From Ignavibacteriota bacterium (GTDB lineage Bacteria > Bacteroidota > Ignavibacteria > Ignavibacteriales > Melioribacteraceae), in NCBI GenBank assembly GCA_016708125.1, contig JADJGF010000001.1:3246001-3310000 (forward strand): a stretch of 64,000 bases of DNA, read 5' to 3'. Every line of letters begins with the position of its first letter. The stretch's first letter is position 1. The notes beneath the pieces are model-generated. The model saw nothing but the letters and a program-made list of their open reading frames with translations, searched no databases and was not told the origin of the DNA. Below are positions 35,344-45,009 of this stretch, in pieces. Made by a program: the position numbers and the translations under genes.

Positions 35344-37926
35344 GTGATTAGAAAATTAACTCCCGCTATAATAATTTTACTTGTACTTTTTTATTCTTGC
35401 TCAACATTAAATTCCGATAAAAAAACAAATAATGATCAAACTTTACAAGATAGCCTTTCGGCTACGGTAAGAACAGATGTGATTGTTAACGAAAATCTTG
35501 AAAATGCTCGCCAAAAATATATGGATGCTTTAAGTGAAAAAACTCTCGGATTAGAATCCAAAGCATTATTTTCATTTGATTCTGCAATGACGATTATTAA
35601 TGAACTTAGCTATTTCTCAAATATTGAAGAAAATGAAGCTTATTCTGAATTGGAAAAAGCAATTCTTGATGATTACAATTCGTATATAGTTAGTTTTGAA
35701 AAACTTCCCGATATTTCTCCGACTTATGCTGTTGAAGAATGGCTGAATAATAATTTGCCTGAATTAAATATTTCGGAAAATGAAGAAGAATTAAAAAATG
35801 AAACAGTAATTGTAATTGGTGATTTTCCGCTTGAAGTTAATAGCAGCGTTGAACAATACATAGAATATTTTACGGGAAAAGGCAGAAAGCACATGAATTA
35901 TTGGCTTCAGAGAACGGGATTTTATTTCCCAATGATGGCTAAAATTTTTGCCGAGGAAAAAGTTCCTACTCAACTTATATTTTTAAGTTTAATGGAAAGC
36001 GGATTAAAACCTGATGCTAAATCTTGGGCAAAAGCGGTCGGTCTTTGGCAGTTTGTTAAAGGAACCGGCAGACTTTATGATTTGAATGTTGATTTTTATA
36101 TTGATGAAAGACGAGATCCGGAAAAATCTACAAGAGCTGCGGCAAGACATTTACGTGATCTTTATTTTTCCTTAAATGATTGGTATTTGGCAATTGCAGC
36201 TTACAACAGCGGCGAAGGAAGAGTTAGAAACGCAACTAAAAAAGCTGGTTCACAAAATTTTTGGGAAGTGAAAAAATATTTACCCAAAGAGACAAAAAAT
36301 TATGTACCTCAATATATTGCCGTTACTTTAATTGCAAGTCAGCCAGAAAAATATGGTTTTACCGATATAGTTTATGAAACTCCTATTGAATATGTTACAC
36401 ATAAAATAAATGGGGCATTAGATTTATCAGTACTTGCAAAATGTGCCGGAATTTCTTTGGAAGAAATAAAAAGACTTAATCCCGAACTTATTCAGCATAA
36501 TACTCCTCCAAATTTTCCTGGCGGATATGCTTTAAAAATCCCAACAAAAAATTATGATTTATTTGTGCAAAATTTAGAATCAATTCCTAAAGATGCAAAG
36601 CTTCAATATGTTGTTCATAATGTAAAGCGTGGCGAAACTCTTTCAAAAATTGCAATAAAATATGGTATTGGTTTAAGTCAGCTTGCAAGATTTAATAAAA
36701 TTTCTTCAAACTCCAGAATTTATCCAAATGTAAAACTTAAAATTCCGGTTACGAAATATACTAATACTGATGTAATTTCTAATACAGATATTGCATATGC
36801 TGTTGAAGAAAACGTTGTTGAAGAAAATCCAAATAATGGTCAAGCTCCATATAAAATGGTTCATAATGGAAATACCGAAGAAGATAAATTAGCAAAATTG
36901 TACCAAGAAACAAGTTATGATTCAGTTTCAATAGTAATTCCGGAAGATAGTGAATTAATTGATTATACCGTAAAAAGTGGAGATAATCTAATTGATTTAG
37001 GAGATCTTTTTGAAGTTAGAGTTTCCGATATTAGAAACTGGAACAATTTACCTTACACAACAACAATTCATGTTGGACAATCATTAAAATTCTATGTTGC
37101 AAAAGAAAGATTTGCTGAATTATCAAAAATTAATAGTTTAACTAAAACTGAAAAGCAAAGACAGTTAACAACTTCCACTGGACAAGAATGGATTGAACAC
37201 CGTATTAGAAGCGGTGAAACACTTGGCTCAATTTCACTAAGATACGGAACTACTCCTTCAAAAATTAAAAAGTGGAATAATTTAAGAAGTAATAGAATAT
37301 ATAAAGGAAGAAAATTAAAAATATTTACCGGAAGCAATACAACTTTAGTTGCTGAAAATAATAATGTAACTTCACCAATAAAATCAAATTTAATTCGTTA
37401 TAAAGTTAAAAAGGGCGATACATTAAGTGAAATTGCTGAAAAATTTAGAGTTAGTACAATTAGTTTAAGAAAATGGAATAAACTTAGTTCAAATAGATTA
37501 AATGCCGGTGTAACTTTAAAAATTCACACAAAAAATGATGAAATTATTGAAGATACTCCAATTGTTCAATCAAAAGTTTATACTGTTAAAAAAGGTGATA
37601 CAATTGGTAAAATTGCTATAAGAAATAAAGTGAGCATTGCAGATTTAAAGAGCTGGAATAATCTTAAAAACGATAAAATTAATGTTGGACAAAAATTAAG
37701 TATTGGACAATCATCTGTTGTAAATAATGAAACAAATAATAATATTGATGAGAAAATCGTTCATAAAGTTAAAAGAGGAGAAACTTTAGGACACATTGCC
37801 GAAAGCTATAAAGTAAAAGCAAGTGAAATTAGAAGTTGGAATGGATTAAAAAGCAGTGTAATAAAAGTTGGGCAAAAATTAATAATTTATCCTCGCGTAA
37901 ATAACAAATTGGCAAGCAGAAATTAA
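35344..37926 (+). CDS. membrane-bound lytic transglycosylase with six LysM domains (MltD-like)
   Basis: An 860-residue peptidoglycan-cleaving lipoprotein. GTG 35344 starts a lipoprotein signal with C19 (FYSC). A helical region (~45-150) precedes the SLT domain (~190-320) with catalytic E218 (LMESGLKPDAKSWAKA) and GLWQFVKGTGRLY, then AAYNSGEGRVRNA. A degenerate LysM-like segment is followed by six LysM repeats, for example VKRGETLSKIAIKYG, VKSGDNLIDLGDLFE, IRSGETLGSISLRYG and VKKGDTLSEIAEKFR. LysM binds glycan strands. E. coli MltD has fewer LysM repeats. A strong terminator follows. Confidence 0.93.
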   Translation: MIRKLTPAIIILLVLFYSCSTLNSDKKTNNDQTLQDSLSATVRTDVIVNENLENARQKYMDALSEKTLGLESKALFSFDSAMTIINELSYFSNIEENEAYSELEKAILDDYNSYIVSFEKLPDISPTYAVEEWLNNNLPELNISENEEELKNETVIVIGDFPLEVNSSVEQYIEYFTGKGRKHMNYWLQRTGFYFPMMAKIFAEEKVPTQLIFLSLMESGLKPDAKSWAKAVGLWQFVKGTGRLYDLNVDFYIDERRDPEKSTRAAARHLRDLYFSLNDWYLAIAAYNSGEGRVRNATKKAGSQNFWEVKKYLPKETKNYVPQYIAVTLIASQPEKYGFTDIVYETPIEYVTHKINGALDLSVLAKCAGISLEEIKRLNPELIQHNTPPNFPGGYALKIPTKNYDLFVQNLESIPKDAKLQYVVHNVKRGETLSKIAIKYGIGLSQLARFNKISSNSRIYPNVKLKIPVTKYTNTDVISNTDIAYAVEENVVEENPNNGQAPYKMVHNGNTEEDKLAKLYQETSYDSVSIVIPEDSELIDYTVKSGDNLIDLGDLFEVRVSDIRNWNNLPYTTTIHVGQSLKFYVAKERFAELSKINSLTKTEKQRQLTTSTGQEWIEHRIRSGETLGSISLRYGTTPSKIKKWNNLRSNRIYKGRKLKIFTGSNTTLVAENNNVTSPIKSNLIRYKVKKGDTLSEIAEKFRVSTISLRKWNKLSSNRLNAGVTLKIHTKNDEIIEDTPIVQSKVYTVKKGDTIGKIAIRNKVSIADLKSWNNLKNDKINVGQKLSIGQSSVVNNETNNNIDEKIVHKVKRGETLGHIAESYKVKASEIRSWNGLKSSVIKVGQKLIIYPRVNNKLASRN

Positions 37927-37970
37927 AAAAGCCATTCCGAAAGGATAACATTCTTTCGGAACAGCTTTTA
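37925..37970. terminator. intrinsic bidirectional terminator
   Basis: TTCCGAAAG (37935-37943) and CTTTCGGAA (37953-37961) form a perfect 9-base stem. It is extended by AAAAAGC upstream and GCTTTT downstream, giving A-tract and U-tract on both strands. It separates two convergent genes. Confidence 0.85.
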
Positions 37971-37993
37971 AATTTTTTATTTATTTCAAACAA

Positions 37994-38962
37994 TTATTTC
38001 ATCAAAATCATTTTATTTGTCTGAGCAAAATTTCCGCTTGAAATTGTATAGAAGTACAATCCTGATGAAAGATTATTTGCGTTAAAGTTTACATTATATC
38101 TTCCTGCAGATTGATTTTCATTAACCAAAGATTGAACAACTTCACCTAAAGAATTATAGATTGAAAGTTTTGTAAATCCAGCTTCTGGAATTGTATAACT
38201 AATTGTTGTAGTTGGATTAAATGGATTTGGATAATTTTGTGATAAATTATATTCTGTTGGAATATTGGAACTATTCTCAGCAATTGCAGTTGTTGTAGAA
38301 TCTGAATTGTCAGTTGTATCTGGATCAACTACAGTTTCAACTTTAAAGCCAACGCCAATTGTAGAAAAATGCTGCAAATAAATTGATATAAAACTTGGCT
38401 CTACAATTTTGCTAATTCCGTTTAGATCAACTTGAGATTGAGCATTTAAATAAAAAGGTGTAAAATCTTCAACAGAATATCCTAAGAAATTTAAGAAAGG
38501 AATAATTTTATCTGCTGGCAATTTTAAATAAGCTTCTTGATTGTTCGCTAAAAAATAATATTCATTTGGATCATAAGCTCCTGTATTTTCACCAGTTACA
38601 ATAATATCTAAATAAAGCAGTTTTAAAATGTCTTCATCTGAAGGCAAATTATTTAAATCAAGATCGCACAATCCATTTAAAATTATATGAATGTTGATAT
38701 TTTCATTTAAACTGTTGACCGGAAATCCTAAACTACCGCCAACCATTAAATCATAGAAAAATTGTGATTCCGGATTTCCTTGAGGAAATGTGTAAGGTTC
38801 AAAAACAATATTATCGCCCTCGAACATAATTCCTCTAAAAATTTCTAATTCTGGAATTTCTCCACAACCTTCAACAGAAAATTTATACGATATGGAATTT
38901 GATTGTGCAAAATTCATACTTACAAATAGTAAGCTTAAAATTAAAGTTGTTAGTTTTTTCAT
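37994..38962 (-). CDS. exported protein with type IX secretion sorting domain
   Basis: A secreted protein of about 322 residues. ATG 38962 starts the signal peptide MKKLTTLILSLLFVSMNFAQ and follows the ribosome site AGAGGATAAC; the longer frame from 39004 is less likely. The last ~85 residues are a type A T9SS C-terminal domain: YNLSQNYPNPFNPTTTISY, LSIYNSLGEVVQSL, GRYNVNFNANNLSSGLYFY and KMILMK. The ~220-residue mature part is not recognised; it is acidic and rich in Asn and Asp. T9SS machinery must be encoded elsewhere in the genome. Confidence 0.85.
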   Translation of the reverse strand: MKKLTTLILSLLFVSMNFAQSNSISYKFSVEGCGEIPELEIFRGIMFEGDNIVFEPYTFPQGNPESQFFYDLMVGGSLGFPVNSLNENINIHIILNGLCDLDLNNLPSDEDILKLLYLDIIVTGENTGAYDPNEYYFLANNQEAYLKLPADKIIPFLNFLGYSVEDFTPFYLNAQSQVDLNGISKIVEPSFISIYLQHFSTIGVGFKVETVVDPDTTDNSDSTTTAIAENSSNIPTEYNLSQNYPNPFNPTTTISYTIPEAGFTKLSIYNSLGEVVQSLVNENQSAGRYNVNFNANNLSSGLYFYTISSGNFAQTNKMILMK

Positions 38963-39079
38963 TTTTTTTGTTATCCTCTTAGATTGAATGAATTTTTGAT
39001 ACAAATAAGTAGGACTTTTAACCTTAAAATGTGATACAAAACAAATAAGTAGTATGAAGTTAGTTTTTGCAAAAAGAAT

Positions 39080-40411
39080 TTAATTATAAAGGTAATATTT
39101 GGAAGAATGTTTCTTGAAATCTTTTATATCTCTATTTAGAAAATTAAAAATTTCGCTCATTTCTGATTTTTTTTGAATCATTTTCAAAATTTTATCAGTA
39201 CCAATTGCTTTATTAAACATTTTAATTTCGCTTACATCAGAAAGTTGAAACAAATCTTTTTTGGGATATAATTTTTGTAAAACATTAATAATATAGAATT
39301 GAGTAGAAACTAAATTAACGGAATCAAAATCCGTAATATGAATTTGAACTCCGTTTAAATTTTTACCTTTTCCAAAACCGTAAAATGGTTTGTACGAAAT
39401 TGGTCTAAAATATAAACCCGGAATTTTCAAACTATTTAATTTATCAGAAAATAAATTTGCATCAATCCATTCCGCTCCAATAATTTGAAATGGCAAAGTG
39501 TAACCAACTCCGATTGAAATTGCATTTCTTAATTCGCCCAAAATTCCCGTCATTGGATAAAAATAAGTTGTTTCAAAATTTGGAATGTGTGGAGAAGTTG
39601 GAACCCAATTTAATTTTGTATCGGAAAATGTCATGCTTCTTTTCCAATTTTCCATTTTAACAACTTTTACATTATAATTAGATTTTGTTGAAATCATTTT
39701 TTCTGCAACAAGTAAGCTTGCAAGTTCTCCGCAAGTTAAACCATAAATGTAAGGAATAGGGTATTGGCTGATAAATGATTTGTATTCACTTTCTAAAATA
39801 TTTCCTTCAACTTTTAATCCGCCTAAAGGATTTGGTCTATCCAAAACTAAAAATTCAATATTATTTTCAGAAGCGGCTTCAATTGCCAAACCTAATGTAG
39901 AAATAAATGTGTAAGATCTAACTCCAATATCTTGAATATCATAAACTAAAACATCAATTCCAGAAAGCATTTTTTTTGTTGGTTTTTGAGTTTTTCCATA
40001 CAAAGAATAAACGGGAAGTTTAGTTTTTTTATCTATAATGGTTTCAATATTTTCTCCGCCTTCAATATTTCCGCGAACTCCGTGTTCCGGTGAAAATAAT
40101 GCAACAAGATTTACATTTTTTGCTTCATATAAAATATCAATTGTAGATTTTAAATTTTTATCAACTCCGGTTTGATTTGTAATTAATCCAACTTTTTTAT
40201 TTTGAAGAATTTCAAAATTATTTTCTTTTAGAACATTAATTCCTAACAAAAATTCATTTTCAACTTTTTCGGAAATATGATTTACGGAATCTTTTTTTAT
40301 GTTTTTTCCCGGAATGGAAACTTCTTCTTTTTGAGGAATTTCCGTAGAACAACTCAAAATTAAAATTGTAAGAAAATTAATTATAAAAAATAGATTAAGA
40401 TTTTTTTTCAT
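39080..40411 (-). CDS. DUF1343/NamZ-like exo-beta-N-acetylmuramidase lipoprotein
   Basis: A lipoprotein of about 443 residues of the DUF1343 family. Characterised members (NamZ) remove N-acetylmuramic acid from the non-reducing ends of peptidoglycan fragments. I choose ATG 40411, which gives a lipobox with C21 (ILILSC). Family blocks visible are KVGLITNQTGVDKN, VALFSPEHGVRG, VLVYDIQDIGVRSYTFISTL, FLVLDRPNPLGG and YTLPFQIIGAEW. The start lies inside the end of hutI (17-base overlap). Cell-wall recycling fits with the nearby lytic transglycosylase. Confidence 0.85.
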   Translation of the reverse strand: MKKNLNLFFIINFLTILILSCSTEIPQKEEVSIPGKNIKKDSVNHISEKVENEFLLGINVLKENNFEILQNKKVGLITNQTGVDKNLKSTIDILYEAKNVNLVALFSPEHGVRGNIEGGENIETIIDKKTKLPVYSLYGKTQKPTKKMLSGIDVLVYDIQDIGVRSYTFISTLGLAIEAASENNIEFLVLDRPNPLGGLKVEGNILESEYKSFISQYPIPYIYGLTCGELASLLVAEKMISTKSNYNVKVVKMENWKRSMTFSDTKLNWVPTSPHIPNFETTYFYPMTGILGELRNAISIGVGYTLPFQIIGAEWIDANLFSDKLNSLKIPGLYFRPISYKPFYGFGKGKNLNGVQIHITDFDSVNLVSTQFYIINVLQKLYPKKDLFQLSDVSEIKMFNKAIGTDKILKMIQKKSEMSEIFNFLNRDIKDFKKHSSKYYLYN

Positions 40412-41642
40412 AAATAACTTTGCCATTTTTAATAACCATAGAGCACAAATTTTGTCCGAGGAAATAAATTAAATCATTATAATTTGATGTTTCGAAAACT
40501 GCAAAATCTGCACTTTTGCCAATTTCAATACTTCCAATTTTATCTGATAGAGAAAGTGCTTTTGCGGAATTTATTGTGTACGCAGAAATTATTTCTTCAA
40601 TTTTCATTTTCATCTTTAAAGCGGCTAATCCCCAAATTAAGCTAATGTTATTTATGTGAGATGAACCGGGATTAAAATCAGTAGCTAGCGAAACAATTGC
40701 ATTTTTCTCAATTAATTTTCTTGCCGACGCAAATTGATAATTTAACGAAAATGAAACTCCCGGAAGCAAAACCGCAACCGAATTACTTTGCGAAATTTTT
40801 TCAATTCCAAATTCATCAATTACTTCAAGATGATCTAAACTTTGAGCATTAAATTTTAGACCGATTTCAATTCCGCCAATTGAATTAAATTGATCTGTAT
40901 GCAATTTTACATCTAAATTATTCTCTTTTGCAGCAGAAAAAATTTCTTCAACTTGAGTTGGCGAAAAAGCGGTTTTTTCACAAAATGCATCACAAGAATT
41001 TGCAAGATTGTTTTTTGAGATAAACGGAATAATTTCTTTGGTTAAAATTTTTATATACTGATTTTGATCATTTTTATATTCCGGCGGAAAAGTGTGAGCT
41101 CCCAAAAAAGTTGCTTTTATATCAATTGGGGATATTGAGTTTAATTCTTTTATAACTTGTAGAATTTTTATTTCATCGTAAAAACTTAATCCGTAGCCGC
41201 TTTTTATTTCTAAAGTTGTAACACCTTGCTCAATAAAATTCTGGACTTTTGGTTTAGCTATATTAAGTAATTCTTCAAAACTTGATTCTCGTACAGCTTT
41301 AACAGTTGAATTTATTCCGCCGCCGGAGTTTGCAATTTCTTCATAACTTTTTCCGGATAATCGCATTCCAAATTCATCGGCTCTTAATCCGGCAAAAACT
41401 AAATGTGTGTGAGCTTCAACTAATCCGGGTAAAATTATTTTATTTGTTAAATCAATTTTTTCATCAAACTTAAATTCAGAAATTTTTTTGGTAGGAATTA
41501 TTTCGGAAATTTTTTCATTTTCAACAACGATAGAAAAATTTTCCAAAACTGAAATATCGTTTAATTCATTACCTCTTTTGTAATTTTTTCCGTTTGTATT
41601 AACGGTAATAATTTGCGCCGGATTATAAAATAAAGTTTTCAT
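40395..41642 (-). CDS. hutI: imidazolonepropionase
   Basis: A 415-residue amidohydrolase that opens 4-imidazolone-5-propionate to N-formimino-glutamate in histidine degradation. Metal ligands are H78 and H80 (EAHTHLVFAG), H184 region GAHTFPPEY, H249 (KLHTDQFN) and D323 (ATDFNPGS). The motif GGGINSTVKAVRESS is typical of HutI. Length is normal. hutH, hutU and hutF are not in the window, so the pathway must be completed elsewhere or this is a lone gene. It overlaps the NamZ-like gene downstream. Confidence 0.93.
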   Translation of the reverse strand: MKTLFYNPAQIITVNTNGKNYKRGNELNDISVLENFSIVVENEKISEIIPTKKISEFKFDEKIDLTNKIILPGLVEAHTHLVFAGLRADEFGMRLSGKSYEEIANSGGGINSTVKAVRESSFEELLNIAKPKVQNFIEQGVTTLEIKSGYGLSFYDEIKILQVIKELNSISPIDIKATFLGAHTFPPEYKNDQNQYIKILTKEIIPFISKNNLANSCDAFCEKTAFSPTQVEEIFSAAKENNLDVKLHTDQFNSIGGIEIGLKFNAQSLDHLEVIDEFGIEKISQSNSVAVLLPGVSFSLNYQFASARKLIEKNAIVSLATDFNPGSSHINNISLIWGLAALKMKMKIEEIISAYTINSAKALSLSDKIGSIEIGKSADFAVFETSNYNDLIYFLGQNLCSMVIKNGKVIYEKKS

Positions 41643-41696
41643 AAGAGTTTAAGGTATGAATTAGATTTTGCAATAAAACATGCAATATTAAATATT

Positions 41697-41728
41697 TTTG
41701 TCAATAAGTCAATAATTTTGTAACTTTA
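41697..41728 (+). promoter_or_regulatory. candidate promoter for glgA
   Basis: TTTG (41697-41700) and TAACTTTA (41721-41728, one mismatch to TAnnTTTG) are separated by 20 bases, and ATG follows 26 bases later. This fits the Bacteroidota consensus but is short and could be chance. Confidence 0.4.
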
Positions 41729-41753
41729 CCGATTAAAAATTTAAGGATTTGCA

Positions 41754-43241
41754 ATGCCCCCAAGTAGAAAATATAAAATACTTTTTGTAACATCCGAAGT
41801 TGTACCATTTGTAAAAACCGGCGGATTAGCCGATGTTTCGAGTTCTTTAACTCAGCAATTACAAGAATTAGGACATCAAGTCAGAATTTTAGTGCCCAAA
41901 TATGGCGCAATTGATGAACGAAAATTTAAGATTCACGAAGTTGTACGACTTAAAGATTTAGTTACGGATATTGGGGGAAAACAAGTTACTTATTCACTCC
42001 GATCTTCATTTTTGGTTGGGTCAAAAGTTCGCGTGCAACTTTACTTTTTGGATAATGATGAATATTTTGGCAGCAGAAGAAGTTTATACGCAGATCCAAT
42101 TTCCGGAAAAGATTATAAAGATAATGACGAAAGATTTATTCTTCTTGCAAAATCCATATTTGATTTAATTACAAAACTTGGCTGGATTCCCGATATTATT
42201 CATTGCAATGATTGGCAAGGCGGACTTATACCAATTTACTTAAAAACACTTTTCAAAAAGGATCCAATTTTTGATAATGTAAGAAGTGTTTTTACAATTC
42301 ACAATTTAGGTTTTAAGGGAGAATTTCCGGTAACTTCACTTCAAAAAACCGGACTTACAGAATATTTCAAAGAAAAAGAATTGCTGCATAACGATAAATT
42401 CAGTTTTCTTAAATGTGGAATTCAATTTGCAGATTCTATTACAACGGTTTCTAAAACTTATGCTAATGAAATTTGCTCAAATAAAGAATTGAGCGACGGA
42501 TTATTTAGTGTTTTAAAATCTCGTGAAGATTCAATTGATGGAATTTTAAACGGAATTGATTTGAATGTTTGGAATCCCGAAAAAGATAAACAAATTCCAA
42601 AAAAATATTCCATAAAAAATATTGAAGCGAAACAAGAAAATAAAAAATTACTTGTAGAAAAATTCGGATTGGTTTATGATGAAAACAAACCGGTAATCGG
42701 AATGATTTCCAGATTGGATGAAGCAAAAGGTTTTGATCTTGTTCAAAAAGCATTTAAAGATTTAATGAATTTAAATGCACAATTTATTTTACTTGGAAAC
42801 GGTGAAAAAAAATATCATACATTTTTTGAAAAAGCCGCTGCAAAATATCCGGAAAAATTTGCAAGTTACTTAGGATTTGACGATAACCTTGCGCATCTTA
42901 TTGAAGCCGGATCAGATATGTATTTAATGCCATCCAAAATTGAACCTTGCGGATTAAACCAAATGTACAGTTTAATGTATGGAACAATTCCAATTGTTAG
43001 AAAAACCGGCGGATTGGCTGATACGGTTGAAAATTATGATGAAAACTCCGGAACCGGAAATGGCTTTGTTTTTATAGAAAATAATGAGCAAGAATTAGTA
43101 AATATTGTAAGTAAGGCAATTAATTTATTTTCGGAAGATAAAAAATCTTGGTTAAAATTACAGAAGAACGGAATGAAAAGTAATTTTACTTGGCTTGCAT
43201 CTTCTAAAGAATATATTGATCTCTACAAAAAGATTTTATAG
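41754..43241 (+). CDS. glgA: glycogen/starch synthase
   Basis: A 495-residue GT5 enzyme that adds glucose from ADP-glucose to glycogen. The ADP-glucose-binding motif KTGGLADV is at residues 21-28 (TSEVVPFVKTGGLADVSS). The second domain has SRLDEAKGFDLV and the catalytic glutamate region PSKIEPCGLNQMYSLMYGT, then RKTGGLADTVEN. Length is normal. The following phosphatase starts 3 bases after its stop. No other glycogen gene is adjacent. Confidence 0.95.
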   Translation: MPPSRKYKILFVTSEVVPFVKTGGLADVSSSLTQQLQELGHQVRILVPKYGAIDERKFKIHEVVRLKDLVTDIGGKQVTYSLRSSFLVGSKVRVQLYFLDNDEYFGSRRSLYADPISGKDYKDNDERFILLAKSIFDLITKLGWIPDIIHCNDWQGGLIPIYLKTLFKKDPIFDNVRSVFTIHNLGFKGEFPVTSLQKTGLTEYFKEKELLHNDKFSFLKCGIQFADSITTVSKTYANEICSNKELSDGLFSVLKSREDSIDGILNGIDLNVWNPEKDKQIPKKYSIKNIEAKQENKKLLVEKFGLVYDENKPVIGMISRLDEAKGFDLVQKAFKDLMNLNAQFILLGNGEKKYHTFFEKAAAKYPEKFASYLGFDDNLAHLIEAGSDMYLMPSKIEPCGLNQMYSLMYGTIPIVRKTGGLADTVENYDENSGTGNGFVFIENNEQELVNIVSKAINLFSEDKKSWLKLQKNGMKSNFTWLASSKEYIDLYKKIL

Positions 43242-43244
43242 TTG

Positions 43245-43835
43245 ATGAAAAATAAAGCAGTTTTTTTAGACCGAGATGGAACAATTAATTATGATTCGGG
43301 GTATATTGGAAATCCAAATTTAATTAAGTTGTATCCCGGTGTTGCGGAAGGAATAAAAAAACTTAAAAATAATTTTTCATTTAGGATTTTTGTTATTTCA
43401 AACCAATCGGGAATTACAAGAGGCATAATTTCTTATTCCGATGTTGAAAAAGTGAACGAAAGAATTAATCAAATTTTATTAGAACAAAATACAAAAGTTG
43501 ATAAATTTTATTTTTGTCCATTCCATCCGGATTTTGATTCACAAGAATTAACAAAATGCAGAAAACCTTCACCGGAAATGGTTTTTAACGCAGCAAATGA
43601 AAATGAAATTGATTTATCAAAATCTTTTTTTATTGGCGATAGAGAAGTTGATATTGAATGTGCGCACAATTCCGGTGTAACTTCAATTCTAATTCAAAAT
43701 ACTTTAAGCAGTGAAGAAATTAATAAGTTGAAAAATTCTAAAAATTCGCCCAACTTTGTTGCTTCAAATTTTCAAAATGCTGTTGATTTTATTGAACGAT
43801 TTTTAAATGGAGAAATTGTTGAACAAACTAATTAA
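43245..43835 (+). CDS. HAD-family phosphatase, GmhB-like (histidinol/heptose bisphosphate type)
   Basis: A HAD-IIIA phosphatase of 196 residues. I choose ATG 43245 over the TTG three bases earlier. Motif I is FLDRDGTIN (D9, D11), motif II is VISNQSG, and motif III and IV residues are in CRKPSPEM and GDREVDIECAHNSG. The CPFHPDF...TKCRKP segment matches the zinc loop of GmhB, which removes the 7-phosphate of D-glycero-D-manno-heptose 1,7-bisphosphate for LPS or S-layer glycan. A histidinol-phosphatase role is possible, but there are no his genes nearby. Confidence 0.85.
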   Translation: MKNKAVFLDRDGTINYDSGYIGNPNLIKLYPGVAEGIKKLKNNFSFRIFVISNQSGITRGIISYSDVEKVNERINQILLEQNTKVDKFYFCPFHPDFDSQELTKCRKPSPEMVFNAANENEIDLSKSFFIGDREVDIECAHNSGVTSILIQNTLSSEEINKLKNSKNSPNFVASNFQNAVDFIERFLNGEIVEQTN

Positions 43836-45009
43836 ATATTTTTCCCTTGCAATTTTAGTTGTATATTTTTCGTCTTGCACAAATGATCCGAATTCTTTAG
43901 GAACGGATTTAGTTCCCAATAGCGATAAATTAAACTTTGTTGTTATTGATAGTTACACAAGTAATTTTAACCAAGAATTAACTTCCTATAAATATGATTC
44001 TCTAAGATTTGGTTCATCATCAACAGTATTATTGGGGAATTATAAAAATATAACAAGTGAAGTTTTAATAGGTTTTTATATAAATCCGGCTGATTCTATT
44101 ATGGATCCTTATAAGGCAGATTCATCTAAATTAATAAAATGCTGGGTAGAAATTCAACCAACTTATTGGATTGGAGACAGCAACAGTTTTCAATTTTCTA
44201 TCCACAGAATAAATTCAAGCTGGAATCCAAGTTCAATAAGTCAAGATACAATTAATGAAATTTATAATACATTAGGTCCAAACTTATTAGACCAATCAAC
44301 TTACAGTTTTGCAGATACTGTAATGAAATTTGATCTTAATACGGAATTAGTCGATGGCTGGATTAGAAGAACTTATGATTCAAGTTATGCTCCGGATTAC
44401 GGAATTTTAATGCGACCAATTTCAAATTCCGGAATAGTTGGCTTTCAAGCTTTAACTACTTATAATGATGAAGATTATCCTTATTTGTATATGGTTTTTG
44501 AGCAAGAAGGAGTTTTTGATACAATAATTGCAATTCCAAGTGCAGATTTACATGTGCCCAAAGGTGAAATTTATTCGAATACAAATGATAATATAATTTT
44601 ACAAAGCTCACTTGCCGTAAGAGGAAAATTACTTTTTGATTTATCATTAGTTCCGGAGAATATAGTAATAAATAAAGCTACTTTAGATTTGTTTATTGAT
44701 AATAACAATACAGAATTTGGAACAATTGATGCTGATACAATTGCGATAGGATTTTTAACAGATTTTGAGAAGTCAACTTTAAGTACAGAAATTGGGAAAT
44801 ATCCAATATTAAAAAGCGGCGATAAATATTCCGGCGATATTAGATTATTTGTTCAAAAATGGATGGATGGCGAAGAAAATAAAGGATTACTTATTCAGCT
44901 CTCTGATGAACTTAGATCTGTTTCCCGAGTTGGAATTTTTAATAGTACATCTTCAGTAGATTCACTTAAACCAAGATTAACAATTTACTACACAAATAAA
45001 TACGAATAA
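43807..45009 (+). CDS. DUF4270-like lipoprotein
   Basis: A 400-residue lipoprotein with C24 in the lipobox (YFSSC), followed by TNDPNSLGTDLVPNSD as typical for DUF4270. Two similar beta-rich halves are visible: the first around SSTVLLGNYKNITSEVLIGF, the second around DNIILQSSLAVRGKLLFDLS and ending RLTIYYTNKYE. That half resembles DNRLRE-type domains. The function of the family is unknown; it is probably an outer-membrane surface or periplasmic protein. It overlaps the upstream phosphatase by 29 bases and the downstream barrel gene by one. Confidence 0.72.
   Translation: MEKLLNKLIKYFSLAILVVYFSSCTNDPNSLGTDLVPNSDKLNFVVIDSYTSNFNQELTSYKYDSLRFGSSSTVLLGNYKNITSEVLIGFYINPADSIMDPYKADSSKLIKCWVEIQPTYWIGDSNSFQFSIHRINSSWNPSSISQDTINEIYNTLGPNLLDQSTYSFADTVMKFDLNTELVDGWIRRTYDSSYAPDYGILMRPISNSGIVGFQALTTYNDEDYPYLYMVFEQEGVFDTIIAIPSADLHVPKGEIYSNTNDNIILQSSLAVRGKLLFDLSLVPENIVINKATLDLFIDNNNTEFGTIDADTIAIGFLTDFEKSTLSTEIGKYPILKSGDKYSGDIRLFVQKWMDGEENKGLLIQLSDELRSVSRVGIFNSTSSVDSLKPRLTIYYTNKYE

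Noticed and set aside
40395..41642. Generic dihydroorotase or other amidohydrolase
   Set aside because: GGGINSTVKAVRESS and the GAHTFPPEY and LHTDQFN blocks are specific to imidazolonepropionase.
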